A stretch of DNA of 49,210 nt, from assembly GCA_001797495.1 (NCBI GenBank), contig MGPS01000053.1, positions 592 to 49,801 on the forward strand. Reading direction: 5' to 3'. Each line of letters opens with the position of its first letter. Within the stretch, counting starts at the first letter, position 1. A model generated the notes under the pieces. That model was not told the origin of the DNA and searched no databases. It saw only the letters and a list, made by a program, of their open reading frames with translations. Positions 25,437-32,886 of this stretch are shown here, piece by piece. Source of the stretch: Deltaproteobacteria bacterium GWC2_42_11 (GTDB taxonomy: Bacteria; Desulfobacterota; GWC2-55-46; UBA9637; GWC2-42-11). The position numbers and the translations under genes were made by a program.

Positions 25437-26033
25437 TTAACCATAAATCTGGGAAACAGGAAATTCGTATAATATAGCACTTTTTGCTAAATTTGCTATT
25501 TTATTGGGCGAAAGTTTTCCTCCAGATGTCTTTATAATCTTGTCAATTTTTGGAGAACCATAACTATGGCTTAATATTGAACATTTTAATTTAGACTTAA
25601 ACATCTCGCGTTCATCATCAGACATATCTATTATATTGTAAAGAGTTATGCCAGACATTACAGCTAGATTATCAAAATATTCTTTGTCAAGATGAACATC
25701 TTTATGACAGGCTTCAAGATATTCCTTAAATCTATCTAATACAAAAAGAATGCATTGTGAAAATACTTTATTATAAAGATTCCAGTATGAAAAATAGCTT
25801 GACGGTTTGATATATTTTAGAAGTCTGAGAATAAATGCTCCCCTTTTCGGAAGTTTCAGCGAAAGCACGATTGATGTGGAAGCAATACATATTTGTTTGG
25901 AAAAAAACATATTAAGTTTTTCGATGTCGGAAGCTTCCGAATATTTACGACTAACATTTGTTTCTTTGGATACAAAATCAATAATTTGCTTTAAATTTAT
26001 TTCCTCTGAAATATTAGTTTGATTATCATTCAT
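25437..26033 (-). CDS. Hypothetical protein at the distal end of the second cassette array
   Basis: I do not recognise this 198-residue, mostly helical product. It has no signal peptide; a stretch near QICIASTSIVLSLKLP is mildly hydrophobic. ATG 26033 lies just inside attC site 4, so the open frame that continues upstream is attC sequence and is excluded. Composition is AT-rich like the rest of the array and unlike the GC-rich cassette at 14.2 kb. No attC follows its stop, so this would be the last cassette or a gene the array was inserted against. Confidence 0.6.
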   Translation of the reverse strand: MNDNQTNISEEINLKQIIDFVSKETNVSRKYSEASDIEKLNMFFSKQICIASTSIVLSLKLPKRGAFILRLLKYIKPSSYFSYWNLYNKVFSQCILFVLDRFKEYLEACHKDVHLDKEYFDNLAVMSGITLYNIIDMSDDEREMFKSKLKCSILSHSYGSPKIDKIIKTSGGKLSPNKIANLAKSAILYEFPVSQIYG

Positions 26034-26041
26034 ATTTTCAG

Positions 26042-26241
26042 GCCTAACGCGGGGCTGAGCCATGACCCGTAGGGTCATTGGTTTCGTGCCCCTGGTTCTC
26101 CCGTAGCGTAGCGTAGCGGAGGGATGGGGCACATGGCTCAGCCCCGCGTTCTCCCTGAGCGAAGCGAAGGGAGAACGCAAAAGCTCACTGGTGCTTTAGC
26201 GCACCAGCGATAAAGCATCCAGTGTAGCGCCATTGTTAGAC
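26042..26241 (-). other. Integron attC site 4 (long, about 200 bp)
   Basis: On the minus strand it starts GTCTAAC and ends GTTAGGC, both matching the core boxes. Between them lie at least three nested stems: one with CGCTGGTGCG/CGCACCAGCG arms, GTTCTCCCT...AGGGAGAAC, and GCGGGGCTGAGCCATG with its complement CATGGCTCAGCCCCGC. Long multi-stem attC sites are known. The stop codon of the DUF2442 gene lies inside it. Confidence 0.8.
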
Positions 26242-26510
26242 TTTTTATTTATATATTTGCTTTTGAGTGGATATTTTTCAGGATGTTCCAGATTATCGAT
26301 TTCTAAATCAACATCTAAATCCGGCCAATAGAGGTGAAAGCCATGAAGTAATTCTACTTTTTGGATTGATTTTAAGGTTTGGTCCCTAAAATAGGGGTAG
26401 TCATCGAAAGTCAAAAAATATTCTTTCCCTTTTACAAATAGCCATATCCCAAACGAGGAAATATTTTCAACTGATACTGAAATATTTTTTCCATTCTTTA
26501 ATGATTTCAT
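26196..26510 (-). CDS. DUF2442 family protein (cassette-borne)
   Basis: The 104-residue product contains VKGKEYFLTFDDYPYFRD and LLHGFHLYWPDLDVDLEIDNLEHPEKYPL, the DUF2442 core. DUF2442 genes are often paired with DUF4160 genes, as here, and the pair has been suggested to act like a toxin-antitoxin module; that is unproven. I take ATG 26510 as the start, which overlaps the DUF4160 stop by 44 bases. The last residues, NNGATLDALSLVR, are encoded by attC site 4. Confidence 0.8.
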   Translation of the reverse strand: MKSLKNGKNISVSVENISSFGIWLFVKGKEYFLTFDDYPYFRDQTLKSIQKVELLHGFHLYWPDLDVDLEIDNLEHPEKYPLKSKYINKKSNNGATLDALSLVR

Positions 26511-26715
26511 TTTTGTGCTCCTCAACAAGTTTTTGTATTTCATTCAACTTTTTCGAACTAAGTTTATGATATGTTGCAAGCGAAATTATTGGTTCAATCC
26601 AGAATTTTGCTTCACCATCTCCGCAAATAATATGAACATGCATGTGGTCTTCTTCATTTGAAAGAAAATAGAACCTGTAACCTTTAATTCTCAAAATTGT
26701 TGGACTCATATTCAA
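26467..26715 (-). CDS. DUF4160 family protein (cassette-borne)
   Basis: The 82-residue product has the DUF4160 pattern: PTILRIKGYRFYFLSNE, HMHVHIICGDGEAKFWIEP, and a helical end EIQKLVEEHKNEIIKEWKKYF. The conserved HxHV and KFW residues are intact. Function is not established. It is translated just ahead of, and overlapping, the DUF2442 gene. A start two codons later (MSPTIL) is equally possible. Confidence 0.82.
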   Translation of the reverse strand: MNMSPTILRIKGYRFYFLSNEEDHMHVHIICGDGEAKFWIEPIISLATYHKLSSKKLNEIQKLVEEHKNEIIKEWKKYFSIS

Positions 26716-26751
26716 CCTTTTTGCTAATTATAACACAAAGGGTTGCCTTTG

Positions 26752-27168
26752 CTATAGGCTTTTTAATTTTTCCGAAGAAATTTTACCACCCCAAAGATCT
26801 TTTCGCATTGCTACTGCTGTTTTCTGAAAATTTTCTTGAGATGGATTTTCAATAAACTCACGCATTCTTGAAAGAACTTCATCAGAGGCAAAAAGAATCA
26901 TATTATTCCATTCTAATTTTAATTCGTCTTGCAAATCTTCAATTCTGTTTATATAAGATCTGCCATGCTGATGTAACATTGGTTTGTTTTTATCAAAATC
27001 GAGATGACTCAAAAGAAGTAAAATTATACATTTATATCTCGTTTCTTTAAATTCTTGCTTTTGAAGTAAGGCTGAATTTTTCCTTTCCCATAAAATGCGA
27101 AAGTATGTCCCAAGCAAACCACCTAAGCCAAGTAATCCTAAAATTGTAAACACATTTTCAAGATTCAT
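26752..27168 (-). CDS. Hypothetical membrane-anchored protein (cassette-borne)
   Basis: The 138-residue product starts MNLENVFTILGLLGLGGLLG, a single N-terminal membrane helix with the rest probably cytosolic and helical. A stretch WNNMILFASDEVLSRMREF is followed by AMRKDLWGGK. I have a loose memory of small accessory proteins with this pattern but cannot name a family. It lies 37 bases before the DUF4160 gene with no attC between, so the two units share one cassette or an attC was lost. Confidence 0.65.
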   Translation of the reverse strand: MNLENVFTILGLLGLGGLLGTYFRILWERKNSALLQKQEFKETRYKCIILLLLSHLDFDKNKPMLHQHGRSYINRIEDLQDELKLEWNNMILFASDEVLSRMREFIENPSQENFQKTAVAMRKDLWGGKISSEKLKSL

Positions 27169-27181
27169 TTTATTATTTTCA

Positions 27182-27240
27182 GTCTAACGGCTGAAATCAG
27201 CGGCGGCGTTTACGCCGTCCATTGAAATGGCTTGTTAGGT
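27182..27240 (-). other. Integron attC site 5
   Basis: On the minus strand it starts ACCTAAC and ends GTTAGAC, both exact core boxes. Inner arms GACGGCGT and ACGCCG enclose a short loop. At 59 bp it has the classical size. It separates the hicBA cassette (downstream end) from the next cassette. Confidence 0.88.
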
Positions 27241-27336
27241 GTTTTTTAATTTATACTACCCAATGGGCTTGCATTTTATTAGTATTGAAAATAAGCTTCT
27301 CTTAATTTTTCACCCCCTTTCGTGCAAAATCTTTAC

Positions 27337-27552
27337 TTAAAGATTCTTCAGGAACTCTCTAATCTCAATCTCTGCATCCTTCAGAGCGCCCTTCAAAGTA
27401 TATCTATCAACTTCATCATGATAAGGGAAGACTATCTTCCTGCCATCGGGATGTTTCATTTTTACATGACTGCCTTTTCTATGAACCTCTTTAAATCCCA
27501 TTCGGTTTAACGCTGCCAAAACCTCTCGTCCTGATAACAATGGAAGTTTCAT
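27337..27552 (-). CDS. hicA: HicA-type mRNA interferase toxin, second copy (cassette-borne)
   Basis: The 71-residue product has the HicA core LSGREVLAALNRMGFKEVH and RKGSHVKMKHPDGRKIVFPYH with the catalytic His after GS. It differs strongly from the HicA at 13.6 kb, so the two are separate acquisitions rather than a recent duplication. Its ATG overlaps the hicB stop. It lies about 97 bases before attC site 5. Confidence 0.9.
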   Translation of the reverse strand: MKLPLLSGREVLAALNRMGFKEVHRKGSHVKMKHPDGRKIVFPYHDEVDRYTLKGALKDAEIEIREFLKNL

Positions 27553-27749
27553 ACTGCCACTTCATAAACTTTATGACTCTCATCTTCCACTAACTCTTCA
27601 TCCGGTTCTAAATATAACTCTATTGCTTCCCGAATATTTTTTAGTGCTTCTTCCTCTGTTTTCCCCTGACTCCAACAACTTTTTAATGATGGACAATGTG
27701 CTACAAAATAACCATCTTCACCTTTCTCTATTGTTACTTTTATTTTCAT
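27549..27749 (-). CDS. hicB: HicB-type antitoxin, second copy (cassette-borne)
   Basis: The 66-residue product shows the HicB fold: VTIEKGEDGYFVAHCPSL, CWSQGKTEEEALKNIREAI, ending with the short acidic tail. No DNA-binding domain is attached. It precedes and overlaps hicA, antitoxin first. An SD (AGGAGG) lies just before ATG 27749. Confidence 0.9.
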   Translation of the reverse strand: MKIKVTIEKGEDGYFVAHCPSLKSCWSQGKTEEEALKNIREAIELYLEPDEELVEDESHKVYEVAV

Positions 27750-27838
27750 TCTCCATGCCTCCTGACAGATTTATTAATAACCTATCATTTTTTGTGGATT
27801 CTTGCAATACTTCAATCTTCCGTGCAATCAATTTTTTC

Positions 27839-27909
27839 ACCTAACGTACAAGTCACCTGCCGGTGTGAAGCGCAGCGTAACACCGATCAGGTGAACTGCC
27901 TGGTTCGGC
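27839..27909 (-). other. Integron attC site 6
   Basis: On the minus strand it runs from GCCGAAC to GTTAGGT. CACCTGATCGGTGT pairs with ACACCGGCAGGTG around an internal loop. It is the proximal site of the array and has no gene of its own upstream (27910-28146 is non-coding), as if a cassette gene had been lost. Confidence 0.85.
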
Positions 27910-27992
27910 GTGGTCAGCTTTGCCACTTGTCATCCCGTCGCAGCTTCTTATGTTGCGAAAAATATTCAAAATCTCTGATGCTTTCTTTAGGG

Positions 27993-28063
27993 AAAATAGG
28001 GACAGCGACCGTTTTATTTTCCCTGCTTAGAGTCAGTATAAAAATGGTCGCTGTCCCTATTTT
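27993..28063. repeat. REP-like inverted repeat with GGGACAGCGACC arms
   Basis: Arms AAAATAGGGACAGCGACC and GGTCGCTGTCCCTATTTT are perfect complements and extend by T/A runs inwards; about 20 bases lie between. Single degraded arms occur near 22098 and 23974. No coding sequence is found from 27910 to 28146. Confidence 0.75.
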
Positions 28064-28146
28064 CTTCGTCCCTATTTTCTCCCCTACCCTAATTTAACCC
28101 TTCATTAAAAAAGAAAAATAATGTATATTCTAATCAATACAGTCTT

Positions 28147-28270
28147 GTTCACGCTCAAAAATTGCCCAGATGCAAGGCGCCGAGGAGCGAGCAGCGGAGC
28201 ATACTTTTTAGGTATGTGAGCAGCACAGCGACGAAGGCAACACAGCAGATGGGTATTTTTCAGTGTGAAC
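28147..28270. repeat. 124-bp palindromic repeat just upstream of prfB
   Basis: The ends GTTCAC and GTGAAC are inverted. Inside, CAAAAATTGCCCAGATG faces CAGATGGGTATTTTT, and CATAC faces GTATG at the centre. Between are GC-rich arms (GGCGCCGAGGAGCGAG...GCACAGCGACGAAGGC). Its right edge lies six bases before the prfB SD region. Confidence 0.7.
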
Positions 28271-28287
28271 ACATCAGGAGGCATTTT

Positions 28288-29383
28288 ATGTTTGATGATA
28301 TTCAGGGAAAAATCAGCAATATAAAAAAAAGGATAGATGACCTCAGAGGTTTTCTTTGACATAGAGAATAAAGAAAGGAGACTGAATGAAATTGATAAGA
28401 TAACGGCTGACCCCAAACTCTGGGAAAGGGCTGAAGAGGCACAGAAACTGTTAAAAGAGCAATCTGCAATAAAACTTGAAATAGAAAAGGTTGAAAAACT
28501 TGACAGGGAGATAGAGGAGTGCAGGATACTCCTTGAACTGGCATCCGAGAGTTCAGATTCGGGTACTGCAAAAGAGGTTGAGACATCTCTGGAGGAACTG
28601 GGGAAAAGCATAAGCCGTCTGGAGATGCAAAGGATGCTCAGCGGAGAAAATGACAGGTTGAGTGCAATAGTTTCAATACACCCTGGTGCTGGCGGTACTG
28701 AGGCACAGGACTGGGCTGAGATGCTTTTAAGAATGTATTCACGCTGGGCAGAGTCAAAGGGCTATAAGACAGAGGTTGTTGATTATCTGGCAGGCGAGGA
28801 GGCTGGGGTAAAGAGTGTTACATTCACTGTTGAAGGGGAATATGCATACGGCTATCTTAAGGCAGAGGCAGGGGTTCACAGGCTTGTCAGAATATCCCCG
28901 TTCGATGCAAATAAGCGCCGCCACACATCGTTCGCGTCAGTGTTCGTATATCCTGAGATAGAAGACGATATTGAAATAGATATAAAAGACTCGGAATTGA
29001 GGATAGATACATTCAGGGCAGGCGGTGCAGGCGGACAGAATGTAAACAAGGTTGAAACAGCGGTGAGGATAACGCATATCCCTACAGGGATTGTTGTGCA
29101 GTGCCAGAACGAAAGGAGTCAGCACAAAAACAAGGCGACGGCAGTGAAACTACTCCGTTCAAGGCTCTATGAACTTAAACTCAGGGAGCAGGAAGAAAAG
29201 ATGCAGGAATATCATAAAGAAAAAAAGGACATTGCATGGGGAAGCCAGATTCGCTCATATGTCCTGCACCCATACCGCCTTGTTAAGGACCATAGGACAG
29301 ATTTAGAAATAGGGAATACCGATGCAGTCCTTGACGGCAGGATAGATGAATTTATAGGGGCATTCCTCTTGAAAAAGAAATAA
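28288..29383 (+). CDS. prfB: Peptide chain release factor 2, with programmed +1 frameshift
   Basis: RF2 ends translation at UGA and UAA. Translation starts at ATG 28288 (SD CAGGAGG) and meets an in-frame TGA at 28357-28359, in the context AGAGGT-TTT-CTT-TGA-C. A +1 shift at CTT continues at GAC (28358) to 29383, giving 364 residues. This is the classical autoregulatory prfB site: scarce RF2 favours the shift. Downstream, the stop-codon-reading SPF ([15 protein letters not shown]) and catalytic GGQ (GAGGQNVNK) motifs are intact. The palindrome at 28147-28270 forms its leader. Confidence 0.95.
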
Positions 29384-29462
29384 GGAGATTTATAGTTTTA
29401 AATTGCAAAAACAGAATCTATGTGGTACAGAAATGAAAAATCTGCACAAAGAGGAGGCATAT

Positions 29463-31238
29463 TTGTCTAAAGAAAAAACAGGCTCTTTTACTTTTGTTCT
29501 TCACTCACACCTGCCTTATGTCCTTTCACACGGCAGATGGCCCCACGGAGCAGACTGGCTGAATGAGGCTGCTGCTGAAACATACATGCCGCTGCTGAAT
29601 GTTTTCAACCGGCTTGTCAACGAGGGGATAAGCCCCAAGGTAACCATCGGTTTAACACCTATCCTTACAGAAATGCTTGCTCATGATTCATTTAAAACAG
29701 AGTTCAAGTCTTATCTTGGGCAGAAACTTGAGGCAGCAGGGAATGATATTGCCGAGTTTGAAAGGCTCGGGCAGCCTCACCATGCAATGCTTGCAAGGAT
29801 GTGGAAGGATTTTTACAGAAACATATACAAGGACTTCCTGGAAAAATATAACCAGAATATTGTAGCGCAGTTTGCAGAACTCCAGAAAAACGGTCATATA
29901 GAGATAATAACCTGCGGGGCAACACACGGCTATTTTCCACTCCTGTCACAGGATATAAGCATTCAGGCACAGGTAAAACAGGCTGTATCATCTTATATAA
30001 GGCATTACGGCAAACAGCCCCGGGGTATATGGCTCCCTGAATGTGCATACAGACCTTCCTATGAATGGGTGCCGCCTGTGCAGCATACAGAGAAAAACCC
30101 GAAGCCTTATCTCAGAAAGGGTGTTGAGGAATTTTTAAGTGAAAACAAGATTGAATACTTTTTTATTGACTCGCATCTTCTGAAAGGCGGAAAGGCTATC
30201 GGTGTTTACCTTGAAAGGTTTGAGGCGCTTCAGACGCTCTGGAGCAGGTTTTCCGAGCAATACAAACCCCTCCCGGAGGATACTGAAAAAACGCCATATA
30301 ATATTTACTGGGTTGGTCCTGCAGCCGATGGGAATATGCCTGTTGCTATCTTTACAAGGGACCCTAAAACTGGACTGCAGGTATGGAGCGGTGAGCACGG
30401 CTATCCCGGCGACCCTAATTATCTTGATTTCCATAAAAAGAGGTTCCCCGGCGGACTCAGATACTGGCGGGTAACCAATGCAAAAGCTGACCTTGCAGAC
30501 AAAACAGAATATGTGCCTGAAAAGGCGATAGCGAGGATACCTGAACAGGCAAAACATTTCAAAGATCTCGTAAAGGCAACACTTATTGAACACCATAAAA
30601 ATGCAGGGGCGGCCGGGATTGTAGTTTCCCCGTATGATGCTGAACTTTTCGGACACTGGTGGTTTGAAGGTCCGGAATGGCTCTATCAGACCATAAGGGC
30701 GATTCATAATGACGGTGAGATAGATATGGTAACTGCGGGTGAATATCTTGATAGGACAAAACCTGTGCAGGTAATATCCCTGCCTGAAGGCTCATGGGGT
30801 GAAGGCGGTTATCACTGGATATGGCTGAACGATATAAACCAGTGGACATGGAAGCATATATACGAAGCAGAGGAAGAGATGATAAAACTTGCAAAAAGGT
30901 TCTGTGATAAAAAAGAAGACGCACTGCTCCAGGATATACTCAAACAGGCAGCAAGGGAACTCCTTATACTTGAGTCTTCTGACTGGCAGTTTTTAATCTC
31001 CACGCTTGCTGCAAAGGACTATGCAGAGATGCGGGTCGTCAGGCATTACGATGATTTCAAAAGACTTGCCCGGATGGCATGGGAAAAGGGCAGGGGTGAG
31101 GAGTTGAGCAAAGAGGATATGAACTTTCTGGACTACTGCCAGAAGCGGGACGATATATTCCCTGATGTAGATGTTAAATGGTATAAGGATCTGGAATTCA
31201 AGCCGCAAAAAACAGGTGACACCCACACGAGCCTTTAG
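29463..31238 (+). CDS. Glycoside hydrolase family 57 (1,4-alpha-glucan branching enzyme type)
   Basis: The product has the GH57 seven-stranded barrel motifs: HSHLPYVLSHGRWPHG at the start, GATHGYFPLL, the nucleophile region WLPECAYRP and the acid region SPYDAELFGHWWFEG. A helical DUF1957-type C-terminus follows (SEGSWGEGGYHWIWLND onward resembles the usual region). Enzymes of this type branch or reshape glycogen-like glucans in the cytoplasm. I prefer TTG 29463, five bases after GAGGAGG; in-frame ATG 29433 and TTG 29403 lack an SD. The last codons run toward MITE copy C. Confidence 0.85.
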   Translation: MSKEKTGSFTFVLHSHLPYVLSHGRWPHGADWLNEAAAETYMPLLNVFNRLVNEGISPKVTIGLTPILTEMLAHDSFKTEFKSYLGQKLEAAGNDIAEFERLGQPHHAMLARMWKDFYRNIYKDFLEKYNQNIVAQFAELQKNGHIEIITCGATHGYFPLLSQDISIQAQVKQAVSSYIRHYGKQPRGIWLPECAYRPSYEWVPPVQHTEKNPKPYLRKGVEEFLSENKIEYFFIDSHLLKGGKAIGVYLERFEALQTLWSRFSEQYKPLPEDTEKTPYNIYWVGPAADGNMPVAIFTRDPKTGLQVWSGEHGYPGDPNYLDFHKKRFPGGLRYWRVTNAKADLADKTEYVPEKAIARIPEQAKHFKDLVKATLIEHHKNAGAAGIVVSPYDAELFGHWWFEGPEWLYQTIRAIHNDGEIDMVTAGEYLDRTKPVQVISLPEGSWGEGGYHWIWLNDINQWTWKHIYEAEEEMIKLAKRFCDKKEDALLQDILKQAARELLILESSDWQFLISTLAAKDYAEMRVVRHYDDFKRLARMAWEKGRGEELSKEDMNFLDYCQKRDDIFPDVDVKWYKDLEFKPQKTGDTHTSL

Positions 31239-31252
31239 CTCACAAAGGGGTA

Positions 31253-31368
31253 TGAAAATCTTGTTGGCATTTGGGGCTGCCTGCCCCGCCTGCAAACCCG
31301 TAGCCTCTAAAAGCCTCCCACTCAGACGGTTTGCCGACAGGGCAGGCAGCCCCAAAAGGGTATTTTCG
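31253..31368. repeat. MITE-like palindromic repeat, copy C
   Basis: The flanks match copy A in orientation (CACAAAGGGG and TGAAAATCTTGTTG at left, TATTTTC at right). The core reads CTGCCTGCCCCGCCTGC to GACAGGGCAGGCAG, the reverse complement of the copy A core. Its right edge carries the SD (GGAG) used by phoH. Confidence 0.8.
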
Positions 31369-31378
31369 GAGCTAAGTT

Positions 31379-32386
31379 TTGGAAAAATGGTTTGAAAAGA
31401 AAGTCAGGCAGATTACCATTGAAGATAACTCTACAGCGGTCGCACTCTTCGGTGAGCATGGTGAAAACCTCAAACGGCTTGAAAAAAAACTCAACGTTAA
31501 ATTGGACACAAGGGGCAACCTCGTAACAATCCAGGGTGAGGAATCAAAGGTAACCCTTGCAGAAAGACTTTTAAAGGAGTTGTGTACCCTCCTTGAAAAG
31601 GGTCATCCCCTGCACCCGACCGATATTGACTACGCTATAAGGATGTGCAGCCTTGAGGCAGATGCACACCTTGCAGACATATTCATGGATACAGTCTATG
31701 TCTCCTTCAAGAAGAAGGTTATTGCCCCCAAGAGTATCGCACAGAAAAAATACATAGACGCAATAAGGAAATACGATATCGTCTTCGGCATAGGTCCTGC
31801 GGGCACGGGCAAGACATACCTTGCAATGGCAATGGCTGTTGCAGCGCTTGGGAGAAAAGAGGTTGAAAGGATTATCCTCACAAGACCTGCTGTTGAGGCA
31901 GGTGAAAAACTGGGTTTTCTGCCCGGCGACCTTGCTGCAAAGGTTGACCCTTATCTCAGACCACTTTACGATGCACTCCACGACATGATGGATTTTGAAA
32001 GGGCACAGAAACTCATAGAGCGCGGTGCCATTGAGATAGCGCCCCTTGCCTTCATGAGAGGGAGGACATTGAATGACTCTTTTGTAATAATGGACGAGGC
32101 GCAGAACACAACAACAGAGCAGATGAAGATGTTTCTGACAAGGCTTGGCTTTAGTTCAAAGGCTGTTATAACAGGTGATATAACCCAGATAGACCTCCCG
32201 TTTACAAAACCTTCCGGACTTATAGAGGTTCAAAGGGTTCTGCAGGGTATTGAAGGGATTGAATTTGTATATTTCTCTGAAAAGGATGTAGTAAGGCACC
32301 CGCTTGTTCAGGATATAATAAGGGCATATGAGAAGACAGGTAAGAAACGTGAACCCCTTTCAGAGGAAGAGGCTGAAAAACAGTAA
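31379..32386 (+). CDS. phoH: PhoH family ATPase
   Basis: The 335-residue product has an N-terminal KH-like region (about residues 10-60) and a PhoH ATPase domain with Walker [19 protein letters not shown] and Walker [12 protein letters not shown]. PhoH proteins of this class sit beside ybeY in many bacteria and are linked to RNA and ribosome metabolism. It starts at TTG 31379; GGAG nine bases upstream lies in MITE copy C. The next gene, ybeY, starts two bases after its stop. Confidence 0.92.
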   Translation: MEKWFEKKVRQITIEDNSTAVALFGEHGENLKRLEKKLNVKLDTRGNLVTIQGEESKVTLAERLLKELCTLLEKGHPLHPTDIDYAIRMCSLEADAHLADIFMDTVYVSFKKKVIAPKSIAQKKYIDAIRKYDIVFGIGPAGTGKTYLAMAMAVAALGRKEVERIILTRPAVEAGEKLGFLPGDLAAKVDPYLRPLYDALHDMMDFERAQKLIERGAIEIAPLAFMRGRTLNDSFVIMDEAQNTTTEQMKMFLTRLGFSSKAVITGDITQIDLPFTKPSGLIEVQRVLQGIEGIEFVYFSEKDVVRHPLVQDIIRAYEKTGKKREPLSEEEAEKQ

Positions 32387-32388
32387 GA

Positions 32389-32886
32389 ATGGATATCCTG
32401 ATAACAGACTGCCAGAAGAGCCAAAAGAGGAAGACTAGCAAAAATAAGATTAAAAAACTTGCAAAAGAGATTTTAAAAAACCTCCGATGTCCTGAAGACA
32501 TTGAAATAAGCATACTTCTCACAGACGACACTCATATCAGGGAATTGAACAGGAAATACCGCAAAAAGGATAAACCCACTGACGTTCTTTCGTTCCCACA
32601 AGGGGCAATTGGCAGTTATGCCAACTGGAAACTGGAAACTGGAAACTATCTTTACCCTGCCAACTGCCCCTTGCCCATTGGCGATGTTGTAATATCTGTA
32701 GAAACAGTAGAAAAACAGGCAGTCTTGGAGGGTATCTCTTTTGATGAGGAAATCATAAGACTTTTAATCCACGGCATACTTCACCTTTTTGGTTTTGAAC
32801 ATGAAAAAGGCGGACAAAAGGCAAAGGCGATGAGGGGAGAGGAAAAAAGGTTGTATGGTTTATGTTGTTTCCATGGAAAAACCTGA
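32389..32886 (+). CDS. ybeY: Endoribonuclease YbeY (rRNA maturation), with repeat-derived insert
   Basis: YbeY takes part in 16S rRNA 3'-end maturation and ribosome quality control. The 165-residue product has the NRKYRKKDKPTDVLSFP motif and the zinc motif HGILHLFGFEH. Between SFP and GDVVIS, about 28 residues occur where roughly 12 are usual. The extra part, AIGSYANWKLETGNYLYPAN, is encoded by a repeat at 32603-32660. It lies in a loop of the fold, so activity may be preserved. Its end overlaps the histidine kinase gene by 32 bases. Confidence 0.9.
   Translation: MDILITDCQKSQKRKTSKNKIKKLAKEILKNLRCPEDIEISILLTDDTHIRELNRKYRKKDKPTDVLSFPQGAIGSYANWKLETGNYLYPANCPLPIGDVVISVETVEKQAVLEGISFDEEIIRLLIHGILHLFGFEHEKGGQKAKAMRGEEKRLYGLCCFHGKT
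32603..32660. repeat. Interspersed repeat inside ybeY
   Basis: GGCAGTTATGCCAACTGG followed by AAACTGG units, ending in GCCAACTGCC. The core recurs at 44611-44646 as GGCAGTTGTGCCAACTGG, so two genes carry the same element in coding sequence. Confidence 0.75.

Noticed and set aside
28337-29383. prfB as a simple frame starting at ATG 28337
   Set aside because: That ATG gives an out-of-context N-terminus; the upstream ATG with SD plus the CTT-TGA-C site explains the gene better.
30993-31355. 120-residue minus-strand frame over MITE copy C (LEATGLQAGQA)
   Set aside because: It is the repeat and the antisense of the GH57 gene read through; no RBS.
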